From contig JAEZGJ010000107.1 in assembly GCA_023416965.1 (NCBI GenBank), positions 1 to 30,924 of the forward strand: DNA of 30,924 nucleotides, written 5' to 3'. This DNA is from Pseudomonadota bacterium (lineage in GTDB: Bacteria; Pseudomonadota; Alphaproteobacteria; Rhizobiales; Phreatobacteraceae). The notes under the pieces were generated by a model that was not told where the DNA came from, ran no database searches, and saw only the letters and a list, made by a program, of their open reading frames with translations. Positions 23,552-30,924 of this stretch are shown here, piece by piece. The translations under genes and the position numbers were made by a program. Numbering within the stretch: position 1 is the stretch's first letter; each line of letters begins with the position of its first letter.

Positions 23552-24328
23552 ATGACCGCCGCCCCCAAGCCCCTCGTCGAATGGGCCAAGCTCACCGCCC
23601 CTGAACTGAACGCCATGGCGGCGGCCGGCGCGACCGTGCTGCTGCCCGTCGCCTCCACCGAGCAGCACGGGCCCCATCTCGGCACCGGTGTCGACACGAC
23701 CCTCTGCGGCACGGTCTGCCGCATCGCGGCCGAGAAGGCGGCGGACCGCCGGCCGACAGTGGTGGCGCCGACACTCTGGGTCGGCATGGCCGAGCACCAC
23801 ATGGCCCATGGCGGCACCTTCACCCTGGACATCCCCACCTATCGGGCTGTGCTGCTCTGCCTGATCCGCTCCCTCGCCCGCCACGGCTTCAAGCGGGTGC
23901 TCATCGTCAACGGGCACGGCGGCAACATGACCGCACTCAACGCCTTCCTTCCCGACCTCGAGCGCGAGACGGGACTCGTGGTCGCCGCCACGACCTATTT
24001 CGAGCTGGCGCAGCCGGCCTTTGCGCCGCTCCTCGAGGACCAGACCAGCGTTCTCCATGCCTGCGAGGCCGAGACGGCCATGATGATGGCGGTGGCCCCC
24101 GAGGCGGTGCGCGAGGGCAAGCTCGCCGAGGCGGTGGGCCCGCATTTCGGCGATCCGCGCGCCGTGCTGGCGCCGCCCGCCCAGCGCTTCCGCTCCTTCG
24201 GGACCCTGACGCCCTCCGGCGTCCTCGGCGACGCCCGCAAGGCGAGCCGCGCCAAGGGCGAGAAGCTCCTGGCCGCCGCCACCGACGCTCTCGCCGATCT
24301 CATCGTCCGCGGCGAGCCGTGGGAATGA
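23552..24328 (+). CDS. Creatininase-family metal-dependent amidohydrolase
   Basis: A 258-residue protein with the family's metal sites: STEQHGPHLGTGVDT (Glu37, His39, Asp48), VLIVNGHGGN (120-125 with His122) and HACEAETAMM (Glu172/174). Family members open creatinine to creatine or remove formamide or amide groups (MftE, ArfB), using Zn/Mn. Here the neighbouring hyuAB suggests a role with a cyclic or substituted amide, but creatininase itself is not proven. GGAG lies 7 nt before ATG 23552. It diverges from hyuA and converges with the amidase gene (21 bp apart). Confidence 0.88.
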   Translation: MTAAPKPLVEWAKLTAPELNAMAAAGATVLLPVASTEQHGPHLGTGVDTTLCGTVCRIAAEKAADRRPTVVAPTLWVGMAEHHMAHGGTFTLDIPTYRAVLLCLIRSLARHGFKRVLIVNGHGGNMTALNAFLPDLERETGLVVAATTYFELAQPAFAPLLEDQTSVLHACEAETAMMMAVAPEAVREGKLAEAVGPHFGDPRAVLAPPAQRFRSFGTLTPSGVLGDARKASRAKGEKLLAAATDALADLIVRGEPWE

Positions 24329-24349
24329 GTTCTTCCCGGAAGTGAGGCG

Positions 24350-25303
24350 CTAGCGGATCTTCGCCAGCCACTTCTTGTCGATCATCACGTGGATGCCCTT
24401 GTTGCCGTTGACGACCTGCGTCACCCGCACGTCAGCAACCAGCGACAGCAGCGCGAAGGCCTCGTCGCGGTCGAGGCCGGCCCGCGCCGCCACGAGATCG
24501 ATCATCGAGCGCAGGGCGACCTGCACGGCCGTATCCAGGTCGGGGTCGAAGGCCATGGTGAGGGCGTGGGTGGGCGTCTCCGCCATGGGCCAGGTCAGGC
24601 TCATGTCGTCGCGCACCGTCAGCTTGAACGTGCCGATCAGGCCGGTCTCGATGGCGGTGATGCAGACCTCGCCGTCGCCCTGGGCGCCGTGGGCGTCGCC
24701 GACCGAGAAATTGGCCCCGTCGACGAAGACCGGCAGGTAGAGGGTCGTGCCGGCGACGAGCTCCTTGTTGTCGAGATTGCCGCCGTTGCGGCGCGGCGGC
24801 AGGGTGTTGATGCGACCCCATTCGCGCGGCGGCGCCACCGCCATGACGCCGAAGAAGGGCCGGTCCAGCGCGATCTCGTGGCCCCAGGGCATGGTCGCCA
24901 CCTTCCGCGCCCGGTCGATGCGGGAATGGAACAGGCGCTTGGCCTTGATGTCGTCGGGAAGCGCCCCGACCAGCGGCGCCACGAAGGTGTAGCCCCAGTC
25001 GTAGTGGAGGTCGATCGCCTCGATGTCGACCTGCAGCACATGGCCCGCCTTCGCCCCCGCGACAGCCACGGGGCCGGTGCAGATATGGCCCGGCAGGGTC
25101 GGCCCGACGAAGCGCTCGTGGATGGCGGTGAGCCCGGGCGGAATGCCCCAGTCCGCCGGAGGCAGGACGTCGGTGCCGCCCGAGACGGTCGACAGCGTCA
25201 CCGTCTCGCCGGAACGGATGGTGAGCCGCGGCGGCAGGGCGGCGTCGAAATAGCCCCAGTGGGCGGTGTCGGCGCCGGCGTCGAGACGGTGGGTCATGGG
25301 CAT
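24350..25303 (-). CDS. Acetamidase/formamidase family protein (FmdA/AmdA)
   Basis: A 317-residue enzyme of the FmdA/AmdA family, releasing ammonia from short amides such as formamide. The N-terminal HWGYFDAALPPRLTIRSGE, GHICTGPVAVAGAKAGHVLQ and VDIEAIDLHYDWGYTF lead to a metal- and active-site region GANFSVGDAHGAQGDGEVC, followed by an AIETG segment, the strongest family signature. AAGGGA lies 5 nt before ATG 25303. The position beside creatininase- and hydantoinase-type genes suggests that it handles an amide released by ring opening (inference). Confidence 0.9.
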   Translation of the reverse strand: MPMTHRLDAGADTAHWGYFDAALPPRLTIRSGETVTLSTVSGGTDVLPPADWGIPPGLTAIHERFVGPTLPGHICTGPVAVAGAKAGHVLQVDIEAIDLHYDWGYTFVAPLVGALPDDIKAKRLFHSRIDRARKVATMPWGHEIALDRPFFGVMAVAPPREWGRINTLPPRRNGGNLDNKELVAGTTLYLPVFVDGANFSVGDAHGAQGDGEVCITAIETGLIGTFKLTVRDDMSLTWPMAETPTHALTMAFDPDLDTAVQVALRSMIDLVAARAGLDRDEAFALLSLVADVRVTQVVNGNKGIHVMIDKKWLAKIR

Positions 25304-25469
25304 TCTGTTCCCTTGGAAGACGGCCGAGTGTAACGGCTCACGGCCGGCTGCCTAGCCTCGCCTGCCGCAGTGCAGCGACGCGCCGGGCGACGCGGTTCAC
25401 GTCTGCGTGGGTAGCATCCAAATCACCCTGTCATCGCGTAAGCTGTTCATCCGAGCTGGAGCCCGAACC

Positions 25470-26021
25470 ATGCCGACGCGCCGCATTCTCCTCGCCTCGC
25501 CGCTGCTCGCCGCCCTGCCCTCCGCACTCCGCGCCCAGGTCTCGTCGTCGGCCTATGCCTTTTCCTTCGAGGGGCTGGATGGCACGCCGGTGCGCCTCGC
25601 AGATCATGCGGGGCGGGTGCTGATGGTGGTGAACACCGCCTCCTCCTGCGGCTTCACCCCGCAATATGCCGATCTCCAGGCGCTCTGGACCCGCTACCGC
25701 GATCGGGGGCTGACCATCGTCGGGGTGCCCTCCGACGACTTCAACCAGGAGCGCGGTTCGGCCGCCGACATCGCCGCGATCTGCCAGGGCGTCTACGGCG
25801 TCTCCTTCCCCATGGCATCGAAGCACCGGGTCACCGGCGGCGATGCACACCCGTTCTACCGCTGGGTGGCGGCGCAGCGGCCTGCCGACATCCCTACCTG
25901 GAACTTCCACAAATATGTCCTCGGCCGCAGCGGCCAGGTCGTCGGGGCCTTTCCGGCGCGCGTCCGGCCCACCGATCCGCGCATCGTCGCCCTCATCGAA
26001 GCGCAGCTGGCCTCCGCCTGA
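25470..26021 (+). CDS. Secreted glutathione-peroxidase-like thiol peroxidase
   Basis: A 183-residue thioredoxin-fold peroxidase. An N-terminal export signal (MPTRRILLASPLLAALPSAL, ending RAQ) contains a twin Arg, so Tat export is possible. The active-site segment is VVNTASSCGFTPQY with peroxidatic Cys60; the C-terminal WNFHKYVLG holds the catalytic Trp144-Asn145. The usual NQF motif is replaced by PSDDFNQE (Asp at the place of the catalytic Gln). Cys105 in ICQGVYGVSFP is at the resolving position of thioredoxin-dependent members, so thioredoxin-like reduction is more likely than glutathione. Likely periplasmic defence against peroxide. It leads a row of three genes with rnd. Confidence 0.88.
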   Translation: MPTRRILLASPLLAALPSALRAQVSSSAYAFSFEGLDGTPVRLADHAGRVLMVVNTASSCGFTPQYADLQALWTRYRDRGLTIVGVPSDDFNQERGSAADIAAICQGVYGVSFPMASKHRVTGGDAHPFYRWVAAQRPADIPTWNFHKYVLGRSGQVVGAFPARVRPTDPRIVALIEAQLASA

Positions 26022-26064
26022 AGACCGTTCGCATAGCCCCGCGACTCCTGTAAGGAGGAGGACG

Positions 26065-27237
26065 ATGCTGATCACGTCCTCTTCAGAACTCGCCGCTGTA
26101 TGCGCGCGGCTCGCCAAGCACCCTTTCGTCACGGTCGACACGGAGTTCCTCCGTGAGACGACCTTTTGGCCGAAGCTCTGCGTCATCCAGCTCGCCAGCA
26201 CCGCCGAGGCCGTCGCCGTCGATGCGCTCGCCCCCGGCATGGACCTCACGCCGTTCTTCGACCTGATGGTCGACCCCGCCGTGATCAAGGTGTTCCACGC
26301 GGCGCGGCAGGACATCGAGATCGTCTGGCACCTGTCGAAGCGCATCCCCCAGCCGCTCTTCGACAGCCAGGTCGCCGCCATGGTCCTTGGTTATGGCGAC
26401 AGCATCTCCTATGACCAGCTCGTCCAGCGCACCAACGGCACCCAGCTCGACAAGACCAGCCGCTTCACCGACTGGTCGAAGCGCCCGCTGAGCCCGGCGC
26501 AGATCGACTATGCCATCGCCGACGTCACCCACCTGCGCGACGTCTACGTGAAGCTCACCGGTGAATTGCAGAAGCGCGGCCGCAGCGACTGGGTCGCCGA
26601 GGAAATGCGCGTCCTCACCTCGCCCGACACCTACCGCCAGGAGCCGGAACGCGCCTGGGAGCGGTTCCGCAGCCGCGTGCGCAAGCCGCGCGAACTCGCC
26701 GTGCTGATGGAGGTCGCCGCCTGGCGCGAACGCGAGGCCCAGGCCCGCGACGTGCCGCGCTCGCGCGTGCTGAAGGACGACAGCCTCTTCGACATCGCGC
26801 TCACCGGCCCGAAAACCGTCGAGGCGCTCGGCGCCATGCGCTCCATCCCCAAGGGCTGGGAGCGCTCGCGCGACGGCATGGCCGTGGTCGAGGCCGTGCA
26901 GGCGGGCCTTGCCCGCGATCCGCGCGACCTGCCGCCCATCGAGAAGCACCGCCCGCAGAGCCAGTCGCAGTCGGCCACCGTCGAACTGCTGAAAGTCCTC
27001 CTCAAGATGGTCGCCGAGAAGCACCATGTCGCCGCCAAGGTGGTGGCGACCTCCGACGACCTCGACCGCATCGCCGAGAGCGACGAGGCCGATGTCGGGG
27101 CCCTCAAGGGCTGGCGGCGCGAGCTCTTCGGCGACAAGGCCCTGGCGCTGAAGCACGGCAAGCTGGCCCTCGCCATCGAGCGCGACCGGGTCACCGCGGT
27201 CGAACGGACACCGGCGGTCGTCATCGCCGAAGCCTGA
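26065..27237 (+). CDS. rnd: Ribonuclease D
   Basis: A 390-residue 3'-5' exoribonuclease for tRNA and small RNA 3'-end maturation. The DEDD catalytic domain shows exo I as FVTVDTEFLRETTFWP (Asp and Glu), exo II in VFHAARQDIEIVW, and exo III in DYAIADVTHLRDVY (Tyr-x3-Asp). A C-terminal HRDC domain follows (KPRELAVLMEVAAWREREAQ, then ARDVPRSRVLKDD). An exceptionally good AAGGAGG ribosome-binding site lies before ATG 26065. The dipeptidase gene follows after 10 nt. Confidence 0.95.
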   Translation: MLITSSSELAAVCARLAKHPFVTVDTEFLRETTFWPKLCVIQLASTAEAVAVDALAPGMDLTPFFDLMVDPAVIKVFHAARQDIEIVWHLSKRIPQPLFDSQVAAMVLGYGDSISYDQLVQRTNGTQLDKTSRFTDWSKRPLSPAQIDYAIADVTHLRDVYVKLTGELQKRGRSDWVAEEMRVLTSPDTYRQEPERAWERFRSRVRKPRELAVLMEVAAWREREAQARDVPRSRVLKDDSLFDIALTGPKTVEALGAMRSIPKGWERSRDGMAVVEAVQAGLARDPRDLPPIEKHRPQSQSQSATVELLKVLLKMVAEKHHVAAKVVATSDDLDRIAESDEADVGALKGWRRELFGDKALALKHGKLALAIERDRVTAVERTPAVVIAEA

Positions 27238-27247
27238 GGGAGAACGC

Positions 27248-28447
27248 ATGAGCAGGACCGACCCGGCCCTCGCCAGGGCCCATGACCTGCTCGAGCGATT
27301 CGTGCTTTTCGACGGGCACAACGACCTGCCCTTCTCGATCCGTCGCGCCGCCGACGGCGACGTTGCCGCCTATGGCCTCGACCGCGTCCACCAGGAGAGC
27401 GACACCGACATTCCCCGCCTGCGCGAGGGCAAGGTGGGCGCGCAGGTCTTCGCCGCCTTCGTGCCGACCTCGGTGCCCGATCCGGGCCGCTTCACGCTCG
27501 AGCAGATCGCCATCGGGCTCGACATCGAGGCGGTGCATGCCGACGTCTTCCATCCCGCCCGTCGCCCCGCCGACATCGCCGCGGCGCGCCGGGCCGGCAA
27601 GATCGCTTCGGTCCTGTCGGTGGAAAGCGCCGTCGGCCTAGGCGGCTCGCTGTCGCCGCTGCGGGTCTGGCACGCGGCGGGCGTGCGCATCCTCACCCTC
27701 TGCCACAACGAGACGCTCGCCTGGATCGATTCGGCGACCGACGCGCCGCGCCACGGTGGCCTGACCGATTTCGGCCGGGCTCTCGTCGCCGAATGCAACC
27801 GCATCGGCATGATCGTCGACCTCGCCCATGCCTCGCCGAAGGCCCAGCACGACGTTCTCGACGTCGCCGCGGCGCCGCTCCTCTGGTCGCATTCCAACAC
27901 CGCGGCGCTCTGCCCGCATCCGCGCAATGTCCCCGACGACGTGCTCGACCGCGTCAGGGCCAATGGCGGCGTCGTCATGGCGACCTTCGTGCCGAACTTC
28001 ATCTCGCGGAAGAGCCACGACTGGATGACACCGCTGCAGGTCAACGGCAAGACGCCGCCGGGCGCGGACATCGACGCTGCGGTGGCGCGCCGGGCAGCCG
28101 AGGCGGGCCCCTGGCCACGCGGTTCCATCGGGGAGCTGTGCGACCACATCCAGTATATGGTCGGGCGCGCCGGCCTCGCCCATATCGGCATCGGCTCGGA
28201 CTTCTACGGCGGCCCCAACCCGCCCGATCTCTCAGACGCTTCGCGCTTCCCCCATCTCGTGGCCGAACTGGTGCGGCGCGGCTGGTCGGACGCGGCTCTG
28301 AAGGGGATCCTCTCCGGCAACGTGCTCAGGGTGTGGCGGGCGGTGGAGAAGGTCTCGGTCAAGCTGAAGGCCGAGCGTCCGCCCGGCATCGCCCGGGTCG
28401 CCGCCGAGACGATCGCACCCCCGGGACGCAAGAAGCCGGCGACCTGA
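27248..28447 (+). CDS. Membrane (renal-type) dipeptidase family protein
   Basis: A 399-residue Zn-dependent dipeptidase of the M19 family. Metal ligands appear as FDGHNDLP (His24, Asp26), SVESAVGL (bridging Glu126), IVDLAHAS and LLWSHSNT; the late IGIGSDFYGG is also conserved. It cleaves dipeptides, often with D-residues at the second position, and some members act on cyclic or beta-lactam-like bonds. There is no signal peptide, so it is probably cytoplasmic. GAGGGAG precedes ATG 27248. It is placed last in the gpx-rnd-dipeptidase row and ends on a terminator hairpin. Confidence 0.9.
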   Translation: MSRTDPALARAHDLLERFVLFDGHNDLPFSIRRAADGDVAAYGLDRVHQESDTDIPRLREGKVGAQVFAAFVPTSVPDPGRFTLEQIAIGLDIEAVHADVFHPARRPADIAAARRAGKIASVLSVESAVGLGGSLSPLRVWHAAGVRILTLCHNETLAWIDSATDAPRHGGLTDFGRALVAECNRIGMIVDLAHASPKAQHDVLDVAAAPLLWSHSNTAALCPHPRNVPDDVLDRVRANGGVVMATFVPNFISRKSHDWMTPLQVNGKTPPGADIDAAVARRAAEAGPWPRGSIGELCDHIQYMVGRAGLAHIGIGSDFYGGPNPPDLSDASRFPHLVAELVRRGWSDAALKGILSGNVLRVWRAVEKVSVKLKAERPPGIARVAAETIAPPGRKKPAT

Positions 28448-28459
28448 GGCCGCCGGCTT
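28433..28459. terminator. Bidirectional terminator hairpin between convergent genes
   Basis: AAGCCGGC (28433-28440) and GCCGGCTT (28452-28459) pair over 8 bp with an 11-nt loop. It overlaps the dipeptidase stop region and ends 21 nt before the stop of the convergent stress-protein gene. The A/T ends are on both sides, but the T-tract is short. Confidence 0.55.
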
Positions 28460-28479
28460 CCGGTTGGACGGGGCTGGCG

Positions 28480-29313
28480 TCAATGCGCCATCAGAACCGG
28501 CACCGGCGAGTACTGCAGCAGGGTCGTCGTCGTACCGCCGAGCACCATCTGGCGCAGGCGGGAATGCGCATAGGCGCCCATGACGATCATCTGCGCCCGC
28601 GTGTTCTGGGCGTGCTCGACGATCGTCTTGCCGACATTGCGGCTGTAGGGAAGGTTCGTCACCGTCACCTTGACGCCGTGATGGGCGAGCATGGGCGCGA
28701 GATCGGCGCCGGCCACGAGGTCGTCCGCATGGCGGTCGCCCAGTACCGAGACGATCTCCACCTGGCCCGCCTTGTCGATGAAGTCCGAGGCCGAGCCGAT
28801 GGCGCGGGCGGCGACCGCCGAACCGTCCCAGGCGACGACGATGGAATTGCCGGCTCGCGAGGGGTCGAACCCGTCGGGAGCGAGGATGGTCGGGCGCCCC
28901 GTGGAGAGCAGCAGGGTCTCGGCGAGCTCGGTGGCCCAGACGTCGTCCGGCCGCGGCCGGCCGCAGACGCAGAAGTCGTGCAGGCGGCCGCGCTTGCCGA
29001 TGCGGCCGAACAGTGGATCGATGGCGTCCGTCACCACCTCGACCGTGGCGGCGACGCCCGCCGTCTGCGCGGCGCTGCGGATGGCGTTGCAGAGTTCGTC
29101 GGCCTTGTCGGTGCGGGTGTCGTTCTCGTCGGCGACGATGGCCTGGACCTCGGCAACGCCGGAATAGACGACCACCGGCACCTTGATGGCGCCGACCACG
29201 ACGGACAGATGCGCCCCATGGGAGGCGGCGAGCGAAACGGCATAGTCGATGGCGCCCTGCGGGCGGGCACCGTCACCGGCAATCAGGGCGAGCAGAACGG
29301 ACTTGATCGACAT
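28480..29313 (-). CDS. Universal stress protein family protein
   Basis: A 277-residue protein of two tandem Usp-like halves. It begins MSIKSVLLALIAGDGARP. The second half contains SIVVAWDGSAVAARAIGSA (start of the second domain) and the C-terminal IVMGAYAHSRLRQMVLGGTT followed by PVPVLMAH, matching the family's nucleotide-binding loop; the second Gly of the G-x2-G pattern is replaced by His, so ATP binding is uncertain. Likely cytoplasmic stress or persistence role. AAGGAG lies 10 nt before the ATG. It lies 103 nt downstream of pccB on the same strand. Confidence 0.88.
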   Translation of the reverse strand: MSIKSVLLALIAGDGARPQGAIDYAVSLAASHGAHLSVVVGAIKVPVVVYSGVAEVQAIVADENDTRTDKADELCNAIRSAAQTAGVAATVEVVTDAIDPLFGRIGKRGRLHDFCVCGRPRPDDVWATELAETLLLSTGRPTILAPDGFDPSRAGNSIVVAWDGSAVAARAIGSASDFIDKAGQVEIVSVLGDRHADDLVAGADLAPMLAHHGVKVTVTNLPYSRNVGKTIVEHAQNTRAQMIVMGAYAHSRLRQMVLGGTTTTLLQYSPVPVLMAH

Positions 29314-29416
29314 GGTGGGGGAGCTCCTTATTCACGAGCGAACACGCCGGGACGGTCGCGCGTTCCTGGTCGTGCGTCCTTGATGGAGATCAGACGCCGC
29401 GCCCCAGTCTAGCCGA

Positions 29417-30924
29417 TCAGAGCGGAATGTTGTCGTGCTTCTTCCAGGGCGTCTCCGCCGCCTTGTGCCGCAGCAGGGAGAGCGCTCGCGCCACCCGTCG
29501 GCGGGTCGAATGCGGCATGATGACCTCGTCGATGTAGCCGCGCTCGGCCGCAACGAAGGGCGACAGGAAGCGCTCCTCGTATTCCTTGGTGCGCGCCGCG
29601 ATCTTCTCCGCGTCGTTCATGTCGGCACGGAAGATGATCTCGACGGCGCCCTTGGCGCCCATCACGGCGATCTGCGCGGTGGGCCAGGCATAGTTGATGT
29701 CCCCCCCGATATGCTTGGAGGCCATGACGTCATAGGCGCCACCGAAGGCCTTGCGGGTGATGACGGTGACGAGCGGCACCGTGCACTGGGAATAGGCGAA
29801 GAGCAGCTTGGCCCCGTGCTTGATGAGACCGCCATATTCCTGGCTCGTGCCGGGCAGGAAGCCGGGAACGTCGACGAAGGTGACGATCGGGATGGAGAAG
29901 GCGTCGCAGAAGCGCACGAATCGCGCCGCCTTGCGGCTGGCGTCGGAATCGAGGACGCCGGCCAGCACCATGGGCTGGTTGGCGACGATGCCGACGGAGC
30001 GGCCCTCGATCCGGGCGAAACCGGTGATGATGTTGGGCGCGAACTTGCCCTGGATCTCGAAGAAGTCGCCCTCGTCGACCGTCTTCAGGATCAGTTCCTT
30101 CATGTCGTAGGGCTTGTTCGGATTGTCCGGAACCAGCGTGTCCAGCGACATGTCAATGCGGTCGGGCTGGTCGAAGGACGGGATTTCCGGCACGCCCTCC
30201 ATGTTGTTGGAGGGCAGGAAGTCGATGAGGCGGCGCATCTGCAGAAGCGCCTCGAGATCGTTCTCGTAGGCGCCGTCCGCCACCGACGATTTCACCGCAT
30301 GGACGGAGGCGCCGCCCAGTTCCTCGGCCGTGACGACCTCGTTGGTCACCGTCTTCACCACGTCCGGACCGGTCACGAACATGTAGCTCGTGTCCTTCAC
30401 CATGAAGATGAAATCGGTCATGGCGGGCGAATAGACGTCGCCGCCGGCGCAGGGACCCATGATCAGGGAGATCTGCGGGATGACGCCGGAAGCGATGACA
30501 TTCCGCTTGAAGACTTCGCCATAACCACCAAGCGCATCGACACCTTCCTGGATACGGGCGCCGCCGGCATCGAACAGGCCGATGACCGGTGCCCGCGCCT
30601 TCAGCGCCATGTCCTGGATCTTGGTGATCTTCGCGGCATGGGCGCCGGAAAGCGAACCGCCGAAGACGGTGAAGTCCTTGGAGAAGATGAAGACGGTGCG
30701 GCCGTTCACCGTGCCCCAGCCGGTAACGACGCCGTCGCCGGGGATATGAGACTTCTCCATGCCGAAATCCGCGCAACGGTGCTGCACGAACATGTCGAAC
30801 TCCTCGAAGGAGCCCTTGTCCACCAGCAACTCGATACGCTCGCGGGCGGTCAGCTTGCCGCGGGCATGCTGGGCGTCGATGCGCTTCTGGCCACCGCCGA
30901 GGCGAGCCTCGGCACGACGGTCTT
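29417..30924 (-). CDS. pccB: Propionyl-CoA carboxylase beta chain (N-terminus cut by window edge)
   Basis: The biotin-dependent carboxyltransferase subunit that turns propionyl-CoA into methylmalonyl-CoA; it binds CO2-biotin and acyl-CoA. The open frame runs past the right edge; the N-terminal Met is not in the window. Visible sequence includes RGKLTARERIELLVDKGSFE, SLIMGPCAGGDVYSPAMTDF (oxyanion-hole loop), FVDVPGFLPGTSQEYGGLIK and VITRKAFGGAYDVMASKH, and it ends WKKHDNIPL, a PccB-type terminus. 502 residues are seen, close to the usual full length of about 510. The stop is at 29417-29419. Confidence 0.95.
   Translation of the reverse strand, partial: DRRAEARLGGGQKRIDAQHARGKLTARERIELLVDKGSFEEFDMFVQHRCADFGMEKSHIPGDGVVTGWGTVNGRTVFIFSKDFTVFGGSLSGAHAAKITKIQDMALKARAPVIGLFDAGGARIQEGVDALGGYGEVFKRNVIASGVIPQISLIMGPCAGGDVYSPAMTDFIFMVKDTSYMFVTGPDVVKTVTNEVVTAEELGGASVHAVKSSVADGAYENDLEALLQMRRLIDFLPSNNMEGVPEIPSFDQPDRIDMSLDTLVPDNPNKPYDMKELILKTVDEGDFFEIQGKFAPNIITGFARIEGRSVGIVANQPMVLAGVLDSDASRKAARFVRFCDAFSIPIVTFVDVPGFLPGTSQEYGGLIKHGAKLLFAYSQCTVPLVTVITRKAFGGAYDVMASKHIGGDINYAWPTAQIAVMGAKGAVEIIFRADMNDAEKIAARTKEYEERFLSPFVAAERGYIDEVIMPHSTRRRVARALSLLRHKAAETPWKKHDNIPL

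Noticed and set aside
23398..23604. Possible small protein starting at ATG 23398 upstream of the creatininase gene
   Set aside because: No ribosome-binding site, composition becomes Pro/Arg-rich shadow sequence, and it runs into the creatininase gene in another frame.

Overview
The window is about 31 kb of GC-rich DNA from an alphaproteobacterium, most likely a member of the Hyphomicrobiales (Rhizobiales). That placement rests on codon bias, a RibA with a degenerate RibB-like N-terminus, an Rsm22-family methyltransferase, paired YdcH proteins, several TRAP/Hyu amide-catabolism genes and a propionyl-CoA carboxylase beta chain. It is inference from gene content; the genus cannot be told. Almost all sequence is coding, mostly in compact operons with 4 to 50 bp spacing. 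I see no tRNA, rRNA, CRISPR array or intact mobile element.

Left part (1-9 kb). A truncated rpsB (S2) reads leftwards behind a promoter and a leader holding four consecutive short hairpins. Next to it is the only AT-richer patch of the window (about 1.0-2.1 kb). It holds a DUF2971 gene broken by two frameshifts, one at an ACAT tandem repeat. Then come a HAD phosphatase, a MOSC protein, an SDR oxidoreductase, an Rsm22-like methyltransferase whose conserved N-terminus has no in-frame start codon, a small secreted Cys-rich protein and a DMT exporter. purE-purK (purine synthesis) and two divergent YdcH/DUF465 coiled-coil genes follow.

Middle (9-13 kb). Cytochrome b561, ribA (GTP cyclohydrolase II) and a YfhO-type multi-pass membrane protein.

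Region 13-25.3 kb is the most coherent and interesting part. A six-gene leftward operon (dctP-dctQ-dctM-pxpB-pxpC-pxpA) joins a TRAP transporter to the three-subunit 5-oxoprolinase. A MarR-type regulator is transcribed divergently from it. Between them is a perfect 17-bp palindrome whose two arms each contain a TTGAC -35-like element. Next door is a second, unrelated ATP-dependent ring-opening enzyme (hyuA-hyuB) with a related operator-like sequence at its promoter, then a creatininase-family amidohydrolase and a formamidase/acetamidase-family protein. Together these look like a cyclic-amide (pyroglutamate/lactam/hydantoin-like) uptake and hydrolysis island. The exact substrates are not readable from sequence.

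Right part (25.3-30.9 kb). A secreted glutathione-peroxidase-like protein, RNase D and a renal-type dipeptidase lie in one direction. A universal stress protein and the truncated pccB gene lie in the other. A bidirectional terminator hairpin separates the two groups.
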